Part shown: one piece after another, positions 50,536 through 58,598 of the stretch
How positions within the stretch are numbered: position 1 is the stretch's first letter
Layout: each line of letters opens with the position of its first letter
DNA from: Prevotella aurantiaca JCM 15754
GTDB lineage: Bacteria; Bacteroidota; Bacteroidia; Bacteroidales; Bacteroidaceae
Reading direction: 5' to 3'
Length of the DNA: 64,000 nucleotides
NCBI RefSeq assembly: GCF_000614025.1
Contig: NZ_BAKF01000011.1
Location: 1 to 64,000 of the forward strand
Translations under genes and position numbers: made by a program
The notes under the pieces: model-generated
The model's database searches: none
What the model was told of the DNA's origin: nothing
The model's input: only the letters and a program-made list of their open reading frames with translations

Positions 50536-51572
50536 ACCTGTTTGTTTTTAAAATGTTGGGCAACCCTATCGTATCCGTATTGCCATTGAAAGTTCATATC
50601 TTCTACAAACTGGGCATAGGTTTTGGGCAGTTTCAGTTCTACCTGGAGCTTCAGAAGATTGATGTTTTTCTCGATGTAATGGCCCGAAAGTGCTCGGTTC
50701 ATGTCGGCCGTGTCTACCCAATAGTTCACCGAATGCGTCATCACTTCTTGTAATCGGCGGTTTCCACTATATCCAAATACGGCTCTAATAAGTGCCTCGT
50801 CGATGGTGCCAAACCCCTTTTTCTTCTCAAAGAAAATAGTTTCGCCAAGTTGTTCGGCCAGTTCTATGGGCATCAAATCAATAATTCCGCCCACAAAATA
50901 GGCACCGTTGTAATGTACGGGCTGAACGTAGAACATATCCGAAACAGATATGCGGGTTACAATGGGTAAGGGAACATCTTGAAACAGCTCAACTTGCGAG
51001 TCGATGGCACTACCCTCATAGCTTTTAAAATTGCAGTTAACAGCCGGCAAATCGATGTTTCTAGCTGTCTCGGCGTCGGTAAAAAGCACCTTCCGATAAA
51101 GTTTTCTTCCGTTTCTTTCTTTACCGATGTCGGCCCTGTCAAACAACAAACGGGCACCTACTACGATGGTGGGAAGGGTTGGCCGAACAGCCAACGAGGG
51201 CAAAAGCGGGCGTATGTCGGTGGGCATATCTACGATAAATTTATCGAAAATATTTTCGATATAAGGAGCATAGAATGTGTTTCGCACCTTGCGCTGGCAA
51301 TAGACACCTATCTTATACAGCATTTTGAAACGTGTCATTCGGGTGTTTTGCACAAAGCGATACAGCTCTTCCGACTGTATAAAGGCCTTTCGCTGCTCGT
51401 CGGTAGCAAACGAGTTGATGATGTTGGCAGCGATACTGCCACCGCAAGCGGCAATCAGCAGGTCGGGCTTTACATCATAATGTTGCATCGCCGCATACAT
51501 GCCGAGATACAAAGCATAACGTGTACCACCGCCAGAAAAAACCGCAACCGTGGGATAAGGTTTCTTTTTCAT
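50532..51572 (-). CDS. Patatin-like phospholipase with altered active-site motifs
   Basis: 346 aa. Patatin fold: oxyanion loop VFSGGGTRYALYLGM, nucleophile elbow AACGGSIAAN and the Asp region GAYFVGGIIDLMPIELA. The elbow reads GGSIA instead of the usual GxSxG, and the Asp of the common DGG/DGA is absent (V-G-G), with Asp three residues later. It may be a divergent active acyl hydrolase or acyltransferase. It lies 27 bp after the CDP-alcohol transferase and overlaps the SDR start. Its place in this operon suggests it removes or moves acyl chains on the operon's lipid. Confidence 0.8.
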   Translation of the reverse strand: MKKKPYPTVAVFSGGGTRYALYLGMYAAMQHYDVKPDLLIAACGGSIAANIINSFATDEQRKAFIQSEELYRFVQNTRMTRFKMLYKIGVYCQRKVRNTFYAPYIENIFDKFIVDMPTDIRPLLPSLAVRPTLPTIVVGARLLFDRADIGKERNGRKLYRKVLFTDAETARNIDLPAVNCNFKSYEGSAIDSQVELFQDVPLPIVTRISVSDMFYVQPVHYNGAYFVGGIIDLMPIELAEQLGETIFFEKKKGFGTIDEALIRAVFGYSGNRRLQEVMTHSVNYWVDTADMNRALSGHYIEKNINLLKLQVELKLPKTYAQFVEDMNFQWQYGYDRVAQHFKNKQV

Positions 51573-51599
51573 ACTCCACTGCTTATCAATACCATCGGT

Positions 51600-52226
51600 T
51601 TACTCAGGCGTTTGCGAATTCCTAGTTACTTTTAACGTCTTCTTTATCCTAATCCACGTGCTGACTACAAGCAACAAGTTGATAACCCCAAAGATGTAAA
51701 CGGAATATCCTGAAAGGTTTATACCAAACAAACAGACCACCCCGTAGAGGCCGAGAACGAAAGCACGGTCGCTCTTTCCCATCGGACCATCATACCGTCG
51801 TTCTGCCGACAGCACTTTTCCCATCACTCCTGCGTATTCATTAATAATGCTGAGGGCAATGAAAGCCACAATAAAATAAAGGCTTTCGGGATGATACTTC
51901 AACAGCGGAAAATAAATAATAGTGTCCGAAACGACATCACCCACTTCGTTTAACAGCTCTCCCTTTCGGGTGATTTGATTGTAACGACGAGCCATCATGC
52001 CGTCTAAGGCATTCAGAGCCATACGTATCAGCAGTCCCACAGGCAGGCAGAGGTAGAGCCACGTACCCACATCGCCCACAAACCAAAACAAAATGCCGAT
52101 GACAAGTGAGAGGACACAAGCCCACAAGGTGATTTGGTTGGCAGTAACTTTTGCACGATGCAACAACTCTAAAATAGGTGTTAAGACCCGTTGAAACTGC
52201 GGTTTGATGGAATAGATAGATATCAT
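51600..52226 (-). CDS. YnbA-like CDP-alcohol phosphatidyltransferase
   Basis: 208 aa, six membrane helices. The CDP-alcohol motif is present as NALDGMMARRYNQITRKG then ELLNEVGDVVSD. Against the family consensus D-x2-DG-x2-AR-x8-G-x3-D-x3-D, the first and third Asp are Asn here; the others are kept. The enzyme would transfer a phosphatidyl group from a CDP-lipid to an alcohol. From memory E. coli YnbA (201 aa) is the nearest relative by neighbourhood. It is the first gene of the operon; only about 60 bp separate its start from an IS1380 end, so the native promoter may be lost or replaced. Confidence 0.82.
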   Translation of the reverse strand: MISIYSIKPQFQRVLTPILELLHRAKVTANQITLWACVLSLVIGILFWFVGDVGTWLYLCLPVGLLIRMALNALDGMMARRYNQITRKGELLNEVGDVVSDTIIYFPLLKYHPESLYFIVAFIALSIINEYAGVMGKVLSAERRYDGPMGKSDRAFVLGLYGVVCLFGINLSGYSVYIFGVINLLLVVSTWIRIKKTLKVTRNSQTPE

Positions 52227-52378
52227 AAGTACTTTGTTTTACATTCTTAATTCCGCAACACTATTATAAATTGAACTTTTTAAGTACCTGAGCAACAAAA
52301 AGTTGCTCAGGATTTTGCCATGTCAGAATTTTCACTTATCTTAGTGTTGCAAAAAAACAAGAGAATCCGACGATAGAC

Positions 52379-53744
52379 ATGGCAAAGATACAAATTAAAT
52401 CTGAGAGACTCACTCCTTTGGGGGGATTATTTTCAATCATGGAGCAATTTGACTCCACATTATCATCTGTAATCGACTCAACCCTCGGTCTAAGGTGTAG
52501 ATCGTTCGGTTATCAGTACAGCGAAATCATCCGTTCTCTCATGAGTATCTACTTCTGTGGTGGTTCATGTACCCAAGGATGTCACTACTTATTTGATGAA
52601 CCACCTCTCGCTTCATCCGACACTTCGCACTTGTAGCTCTGATACTATCCTCAGAGCGATAAAGGAGTTGACGCAAGAAAACATTTCATACACATCAGAT
52701 ATGGGCAAGACCTACGATTTCAATACGGCTGACACTCTCAATACTTTGTTGCTCAATTGTATATTTGCATCTGGCCAACTGAAAGGGGGTGAGATGTATG
52801 ATGTTGATTTCGACCATCAGTTCATAGAGACAGAGAAGTATGATGCAAAGCCTACATACAAGAAGTTCCTTGGTTATCGCCCTGGCGTGGCGATTATTGG
52901 CGATTTGATAGTCGGTATAGAGAATAGCGATGGTAACACAAATGTTCGTTTTCATCATAAGGACACGCTGAAGAGGTTCTTTGAGAGATTTGAACAGAAT
53001 GGGCTCACTATCAATCGCTTCAGAGCTGATTGTGGATCATGTTCCGAGGAAATCGTGGAGGAAATAGAAAAACACAGCAAGTCCTTCTATATCCGTGCTA
53101 ACCGCTGCAGTTCGCTCTATAATGCCCCCTTTGCTCTCAGAGGTTGGAAAACTGAGGAAATCAATGGCATTGAGTTTGAATTGAACTCTATCCTTGTTGA
53201 GAAGTGGAAAGGTAAGGCATATCGACTTGTGATTCAAAGACAGAAACGGATGGATGGTGTGCAGGATTTTTGGGAAGGAGAATACACATACCGTAGTATC
53301 CTGACTAACGACTATGATTCTTCCGTAAGAGAAATTGTCGAGTTCTATAACCTTCGTGTAGGAAAGGAACGTTTTCGTTAAGCCAAATGAGCAGAACCGA
53401 GCTTGCTCGAGTTATGCCATGGCGAGAAAACGAAGGATGAAATCCAACGTATCTTCGATGATATGAACAATGGTTTCGGGTGGGACAGATTGCCCAAATC
53501 CTTCATGGCAGAGAACACAGTGTTCCTTCTTCTTACAGCACTTATCCGTAACCTTTACAAGGCCATTATTCAAAGACTTGACGTAAAGAAGTTCGGACTC
53601 AATGCAACAAGTCGCATAAAAGCGTTTGTCTTCAGGTTTATCTCTGTACCAGCCAAGTGGATCAGGACATCAAGGCGGTATGTGCTGAATATCTATACCT
53701 GTAATAATGCTTACGCAGATGTTTTCCAAACTGATTTTGGATAA
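52379..53744 (+). pseudogene. IS1380-family transposase, interrupted
   Basis: DDE transposase. It starts MAKIQIKSERLTPLGGLFSI; conserved blocks include YDVDFDHQFIETEKYDAKPT, FRADCGSCSEEIVEEIE and NNGFGWDRLPKSFMAENT, ending VFQTDFG. Two lesions: an extra C in GTACCCAAGG near 52571, and a 78-bp in-frame insertion at 53373-53450 that brings in a TAA. Removing both gives 428 aa, the normal family length. Natural transposition from this copy is unlikely. Confidence 0.85.
53373..53450 (+). mobile_element. 73-bp insertion flanked by a 5-bp duplication in the transposase
   Basis: AACGT at 53368-53372 is repeated at 53446-53450. Excising 78 bp rejoins G-K-E-R to I-F-D-D-M-N-N, the expected transposase sequence. 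The inserted part contains the palindrome CGAGCTTGCTCG and reads TTAAGCC...GTTATGCCATGG. No gene. Size and the target duplication indicate a very small non-autonomous element. Confidence 0.65.
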
Positions 53745-53858
53745 TGCCTACAACTTATGGGAATGATATTGTGTATTGCCTCAAGTCACATTGTGGGGTA
53801 AGGGGATATTGTAGGCAGAAGTGGGTGCTTCAAGTTCAAATTATCTGCAAATTCAGTA

Positions 53859-54245
53859 ATGAGAGGATGTGTAAACGTAATAAGGACGTTCAAGGGCTTA
53901 GTTGCGGATTTGAGGTACATGAACATAAGTTATAACATCAAGCATATTCATGGCAAGCCCTTGCATTCGCAGACACAAGGAAAGATAGAACGATATCATC
54001 GATCAATGAAGAATGTGATAAAACTAAATCATTATTTCTGTCCCTCTGAATTAGAAAAGGCTATTGATGAGTGGGTGAAATACTATAATGAGAGGAGGTT
54101 TCATGAATCGTTGGATAATCTTACACCTAGAGATGTATATTTAGGGCAAGGGGAGAAAATCAAAAAGATAAGAGAAATAATAAAGCAAAATTCAATCAAC
54201 AAAAGAATTTTTGGTAATAAAACAATGAAATATCAGAGTAAATAA
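53859..54245 (+). pseudogene. IS3-family transposase, C-terminal fragment
   Basis: 128 codons from the end of the integrase-core (rve) transposase: KHIHGKPLHSQTQGKIERYH with the catalytic Glu, then KAIDEWVKYYNERRFHESLD and LTPRDVYLGQGE. The N-terminal part with the two Asp is missing, cut off near the IS1380 junction. The first ~15 residues before DLRYMNISY are not family-like. 53745-53858 holds degenerate sequence. Confidence 0.8.
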
Positions 54246-54289
54246 CTACATTTGCAGTTGTGCACTTTTGTTTGATAACGTACACAGTG

Positions 54290-54778
54290 ATGGCGAGCGT
54301 GGCGGATATCAGGACTTATGTCTATGGTGCTACGTATGATAGCTGGAACCAGGTACAGACGATGACTTATCCTGACGGTGAAGTGGTAACTTATCACTAC
54401 AATGCTGCGACAGGTTGAGAGTATTACGAGCAATAAACAGGGACGTCAGAGCGTTATTGTTGATAGGATAGGTTACGACAAGGAGGGTCATACGGTCTAT
54501 ACGAAGCTCGGTAATGGCACGGAGACAACCTATACATATGACAAGCAGCGTGAGCGTCTGCAGGTGATGAACCTTACAGCGGACGGTCAGACTGTGATGG
54601 AAAACAGGTATCGTTATGATGCTGTGGATAATATCCTCGGTATCACGAATGCCACCAACCAACATCGCTGACGAGACTCAACAAGGCGAAGCTGAGGAAG
54701 GAGTTCGCATACGTATGAATATGACGAGCTGAACCGTCTTATTCATGCAAGCGGACACAATGAAGGAGATGGGACTTA
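54290..54778 (+). pseudogene. RHS-repeat core fragment
   Basis: Remnant of the YD-repeat shell of an RHS protein: YDSWNQVQTMTYPDGEVVTY, then GYDKEGHTVYTKLGNGTETT, YTYDKQRERLQVMNLTADGQ, NRYRYDAVDNILGITNATN and TYEYDELNRLIHASG. At least three frame changes (near 54409, 54660 and 54705) break it. It is the leftmost RHS piece of the array and probably part of an original full-length rhs gene. Confidence 0.8.
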
Positions 54779-54805
54779 AACCCCAAAAACAAGTAAAAGA
54801 ATAAA

Positions 54806-55295
54806 ATGATAAATCTCAATTCGCACATTTTACAGTCTACTATAGTTGGGAAGACCATAGGAATATGTCTTGTGTTTTGCTTTGCTTCATGTAGCCAGCT
54901 AAATGAAAAGATATTTATGGGAAAAGTTAAAAATCAAATTAAAGTAGAATATTCCGGGAATTCAATTATAATAAGATCTTTAGATGAAAATGGGAAAGAA
55001 GAGAAAGCTGTCAACAGAACCAAATTGACAAGAAAAGCCAGTGCATACTATGATGAAGAACATCATATCATTTTGTCTCTCAAGGATACTACCTATATTT
55101 ATAGAAGTTCTCCTTTTGATGAAGAAACGGTTTTTATCAAGAAGGAGACTGAGAACCTTTTTTTCATCAATGAGAATGAAAAAAGTAAAAGAATCTCTCG
55201 AAAGATATGAACTTATTGAGGCAATATACTATACATCAGATTTTCAAATCAAATCTTTTGTAGAATATCAAAATGTTGTGTTTGAGTGTAAATGA
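54806..55295 (+). CDS. Candidate immunity lipoprotein (apparent frameshift)
   Basis: 162 aa after removing one A from the GAAAAAAG run near 55179. Signal segment with lipobox CFASC at residues ~28-32, then a beta-rich domain (NQIKVEYSGNSIIIRSLDEN, HHIILSLKDTTYIYRSSP) and a C-terminal helix ESLERYELIEAIYYTSDF. AT-rich. It lies 27 bp after the RHS remnant, the position of an immunity gene. Family unknown. Confidence 0.5.
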
Positions 55296-55347
55296 AGAAT
55301 GATAGATTCTCATGTATATACACAGAAGATAGACCAAATAAGAAGAG

Positions 55348-55911
55348 ATGAAAAAGAAATACGTAATGAGCATATTATGTGTAATATTATGTTCTTGTAG
55401 TGCTAAGGGGCATCTTGGATCTTCTTTTATAGAACATTTTGAGTCCCTATCAGAGTTTCCTTGTGGCAAAAACTTGAAGCACATGCCTCTGCCTACAAAA
55501 GATACTATCAGTTATAATATTTTAGCTGAAAAATTCCTGCTCCCTATTAATTCATTAGAATTTGCAGCGAACTATACCCCCTCAACGTATTGTTATTTAG
55601 GGAAATATGAAATAGACAAAGGCTACTATATCTTAGCTTGTAAGGTTTTTTATAATTTTCATGATTCTAGAATTATTTTATATACATATAATGCAAATCA
55701 GGATATAGTTACTTCCTCTTTGTTAGTTGGATGTCATGATAATTCATTAACAATAGAGAGTGAGTATAAAAATGGTATAATAGATATAGAGACTACTTAC
55801 AAAAAAGTTCCGAATGGATTGGATCCACCTGAAGGTAGGGAATATATTCAAAAGAAATATAAAAAGCAATACCACATAAATAAGAATTTTTGCTTTGCTG
55901 AATATAAATAA
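55348..55911 (+). CDS. Candidate immunity lipoprotein
   Basis: 187 aa. Lipobox ILCSC (Cys15). The domain is rich in Tyr, Asn and Lys (LGKYEIDKGYYILACKVFYN) and beta-like. No family recognised. It lies between two RHS pieces. Membrane-anchored immunity proteins guard against toxins that act in the periplasm, which is a possible role here (inference). Confidence 0.55.
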   Translation: MKKKYVMSILCVILCSCSAKGHLGSSFIEHFESLSEFPCGKNLKHMPLPTKDTISYNILAEKFLLPINSLEFAANYTPSTYCYLGKYEIDKGYYILACKVFYNFHDSRIILYTYNANQDIVTSSLLVGCHDNSLTIESEYKNGIIDIETTYKKVPNGLDPPEGREYIQKKYKKQYHINKNFCFAEYK

Positions 55912-55944
55912 GTACTATCTCAACTATGCCTACCTTCGGGTCAT

Positions 55945-56175
55945 ATGGCTACCGAAAAATTGGACTTCAATAGCTACATCAACCGTTATGCGTATGATGA
56001 GCATAGCAGCAGTGAAGACCTTCCGTATAAGTTCAATGGCAAACAGTTCGATGCCGAGACTGGACTGTATTATAATCGTTTCCGTTACTATGATCCGAAT
56101 GCAGGGAGTTATATCAGCCAAGACCCGATAGGTCTGAAAGGTGGCAATATAAAAGTTAAACAAATTCATCATTAA
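55945..56175 (+). pseudogene. RHS core end with very short tail (cassette 1)
   Basis: 76 codons: [20 protein letters not shown], then [20 protein letters not shown], the RHS-associated core signature after which toxins are joined. Only [12 protein letters not shown] follows, so the toxin is missing or reduced to a stub. The candidate immunity gene at 56182 starts 6 bp after the stop. Confidence 0.75.
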
Positions 56176-56181
56176 TAGGCT

Positions 56182-56553
56182 ATGGATAAAGAAAAGTACA
56201 CGGTAAGGGGAGAAAATGGAGAGTTCTTGGCACTATTAAGACGTGGAGGTATTGAGTATGTAACCTCTACGGGAATTTCTTACTATATTGATTCAGAAAT
56301 GGTATCTTCAGATGAGTGCGACTTTGTCATATATTCATCTTATATCAAATTGTATCAAGATTATAAAAAAGAGAAGTCTTTAGACAACATCGAATATTTT
56401 GAAAAATTTGATGATAAGACAGGAATAGGAAAAGGATATATTAGGTATAAGAAGAGGTTTGATTCACATATTTCAAGAAAGGAAAAAGACTATATTCTTA
56501 AACGAGTAAAACAAATGTGTACCAAAGCAGGCATCAAAATATGCATTGTGTAG
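56182..56553 (+). CDS. Candidate immunity protein of cassette 1
   Basis: 123 aa, no signal peptide, basic C-terminus (ISRKEKDYILKRVKQM). The N-terminal part has GENGEFLALLRRGGIEYVTS. No family I can name. It starts 6 bp after the RHS stub, a coupling distance typical for toxin-immunity pairs. Confidence 0.6.
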   Translation: MDKEKYTVRGENGEFLALLRRGGIEYVTSTGISYYIDSEMVSSDECDFVIYSSYIKLYQDYKKEKSLDNIEYFEKFDDKTGIGKGYIRYKKRFDSHISRKEKDYILKRVKQMCTKAGIKICIV

Positions 56554-56599
56554 CGGAATCGCAAATGTGTTTTGAATGAAAGAGTATGTGATACGTGGG

Positions 56600-56860
56600 A
56601 CATGGGCAACCTCTTCGAGTCGCGTGAGAAGGACGACCGCCGCTACGATGCCGGTGGCCGTTTGGCCGAAGACGATGGGACATGGTACAGATACTAAATT
56701 TTATGTTGTTAAAGTTGAAGTTCCTGATGATATTGCCGGTACTGCGTTCAAACATACAAACTTAGATGGGATAGGCAATGCTCGGTATATAGAAGTTGAT
56801 GATTTAAATAAATATGGTGAAGTCAAACAAGTTAATTCCGTTAGAGCAGGAAACCACTAA
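56600..56860 (+). pseudogene. RHS core scrap joined out of frame to a toxin tail (cassette 2)
   Basis: The GC-rich scrap NLFESREKDDRRYDAGGRLA then EDDGTWYRY comes from the middle of an RHS core and stops near 56694. In another frame an AT-rich tail follows (FYVVKVEVPDDIAGTAFKH, GIGNARYIEVDDLNKYGEV) to 56860. The PIGL junction region of the core is lost, so the tail is not translated from this scrap. The tail family is unknown to me. Confidence 0.6.
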
Positions 56861-56861
56861 A

Positions 56862-57140
56862 ATGAAAAGTGCTATCATCCATTTTCTTAGGCCAGAAGAA
56901 GGAGGCCGGAGAATGTTGCCTACATCTACTGAGTATTATGCAACAACTGTAATAAATAGCGTTTCGCCCAAGAGCTGGAGTGTTGTTATTCGATTTGAAA
57001 AGGTGTTGGAGCAACAAGAGTATGTCGCTTTTTGTAAAATAGGTTTTCTTATGGACAATGCCCCTACTCAAATTCTTGATGAAATTAGTGAACTTGTCGT
57101 TTATGAAGGACAGAAAGTTGTAGGAAAAATAACTTTCTAG
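56862..57140 (+). CDS. Candidate immunity protein of cassette 2
   Basis: 92 aa, starting right after the toxin-tail stop. The pattern HFLRPEEGGRR near the N-terminus and VVYEGQKVVGKITF at the end recalls EF-Tu domain III-like small proteins, but this resemblance is weak. No signal peptide. Its stop is followed directly by the next RHS core piece, so cassettes are packed without spacers. Confidence 0.6.
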   Translation: MKSAIIHFLRPEEGGRRMLPTSTEYYATTVINSVSPKSWSVVIRFEKVLEQQEYVAFCKIGFLMDNAPTQILDEISELVVYEGQKVVGKITF

Positions 57141-57141
57141 C

Positions 57142-57942
57142 TTGGAAAGTCTTTTCAGCAGGCGGCAGGCAGACTTCGCCTGCGAAGGGAACGTGCCACT
57201 GCACGAATGGACGGAAGAGGCGGAAGAAAACGTAGTAACTTGGCTCTTCGAGCAAGACACGTTCGTACCTGCTGCCAAGCTGGTTGCCAACGGCGATTGT
57301 TTCTCCATCGTGTCCGACTACCTCGGCACGCCCATGCAGGCCTACGACAAGAACGGCGAGAAAGTATGGGAGCAGGAGCTGGACATCTACGGGCGGCAAA
57401 GGAAACGGCCTTCGGCGTTCATACCATTCAAGTACCAGGGGCAGTACGAGGACGCTGAAACGGGATTGTACTATAATAGGTTTAGGTATTATGACCCGAA
57501 GGCGGGGAGTTATATCAGCCAAGACCCGATAGGGTTGGCAGGTGGCAATCCTACGTTGTACGCATACGTGTCGGACGTAAACTATTGGAATGATGTTCTA
57601 GGGTTGACTGCCGAAGTATACAAATTAGTGGCAACGAAGGATGGTTATTATGATGTGTATGAATGGGGGAATGATAAGCCCATGGGCAAAACACATTTAA
57701 AGAAAGGAGATACTTGGGAAATAGGGGAAACAACGAATTTCAGAACAAAAAAAGATGGTACTGAAATTCAAAATAGATATACTAAGAAATGGCTGAGACA
57801 AGAACAATTTAGAATATAAGCGTTTACAGTATTCCCCCAATAAATCGGCAAAAGTTCCATTCCAAATTCTGAGACAAGTCGTATAAAGAAATTTGAAAAA
57901 CGATTTGGGAAAAAGCCCGCTGGCAACAAATGTTTTCATTAA
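57142..57942 (+). pseudogene. RHS core end with GIY-YIG-like (URI) toxin, frameshifted (cassette 3)
   Basis: RHS core: [71 protein letters not shown], then DVLGL. The toxin follows: EVYKLVATKDGYYDVYEWGN, HLKKGDTWEIGETT, NRYTKKWLRQEQF. The frame ends at 57819, but the toxin continues in other frames (QYSPNKSAKVPFQIL, then IKKFEKRFGKKPAGNKCFH) to a stop at 57942. The end PAGNKCFH matches PAGNKHYH of the toxin at 59821-60450. The G-D-x-x-x-I-G-E-T core and the downstream R-Y fit GIY-YIG nucleases. The true toxin end lies 4 bp before the next gene. Confidence 0.72.
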
Positions 57943-57946
57943 TATT

Positions 57947-58576
57947 ATGGATAGAGTAAGAATTACTTCTGATTCTCCAAACTTTCTGAAAGTTAGTGAG
58001 ATTAGTAAAGACCTTCGATTGTTTTCTTTAGTGATAGAAACAAAATACGCGCAAATAGATTTTGGCTTTGTATTTTGTTTCAGAGCGTTGTACACCACAC
58101 GTGGCATCCGGTCAAAAGTCCGGTTTGAGAAGGATTGCAATTATCTTGGTATGGATTTGATAGTCTCCGAAGAAGAATTTAATCCTTATAAGAATAACGT
58201 TTCTATGCAACGGCGGATTATGGGTAAACATTTCTTCCCGTTTTTTGCAGAGAACATAAAGAAATACAGAAACAAGTTGCCCGTTCTCAAACCCATTGAA
58301 AAAGATTTGGTGGAGGACATGCGCCTATTTCTCATTGAAAACCTTTGGCTACCTGACGATAGTGGCAGTTTTAAGTTGGCGGTTATAGAGAATGTTTCTT
58401 ACGATCGTGCAATGGCTTTGTTCGGAAAGCCAAGACAAAAAAAGTTCATGGATACTGATAACGGTAAAATACAGGACATATTGTGGGAAGTGGACGAACA
58501 GACACAGCTATCAGCCCGATATAGGCTGATAGATAAAGTCTGGACGCTAGAAAGCTACAATATTGCAGAAGGGTAA
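57947..58576 (+). CDS. Candidate immunity protein, paralogue A
   Basis: 209 aa. The start at 57947 (MDRVRITSDSPNF) is chosen because it lies 4 bp after the repaired toxin stop and matches the start of paralogue B (61622). The open frame further upstream is toxin sequence. Conserved middle: FCFRALYTTRGIRSKVRFEK, HFFPFFAENIKKYR, DLVEDMRLFLIENLWLPDD. No signal peptide, no known family name. The last ~165 residues are nearly identical to paralogue B, while the first ~40 differ. Confidence 0.75.
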   Translation: MDRVRITSDSPNFLKVSEISKDLRLFSLVIETKYAQIDFGFVFCFRALYTTRGIRSKVRFEKDCNYLGMDLIVSEEEFNPYKNNVSMQRRIMGKHFFPFFAENIKKYRNKLPVLKPIEKDLVEDMRLFLIENLWLPDDSGSFKLAVIENVSYDRAMALFGKPRQKKFMDTDNGKIQDILWEVDEQTQLSARYRLIDKVWTLESYNIAEG

Positions 58577-58598
58577 ATTGGGATTTGGAAATAGTTGA

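Larger units (their letters stand above)
52286..53744 (+). mobile_element. IS1380-family insertion sequence, right end missing
   Basis: The left end appears to lie at a perfect hairpin CCTGAGCAAC-AAAAA-GTTGCTCAGG (52286-52311), about 60 bp from the ynbA-like start. A matching inverted repeat after the transposase stop at 53744 is not found: the sequence runs directly into an IS3 remnant. The element is therefore probably truncated on the right. The left limit is inference from the hairpin. Confidence 0.6.

Noticed and set aside
52286..52311. Terminator at CCTGAGCAAC/GTTGCTCAGG
   Set aside because: No T-run follows, and it lies at the expected IS1380 left end, so it is better read as part of the element end.
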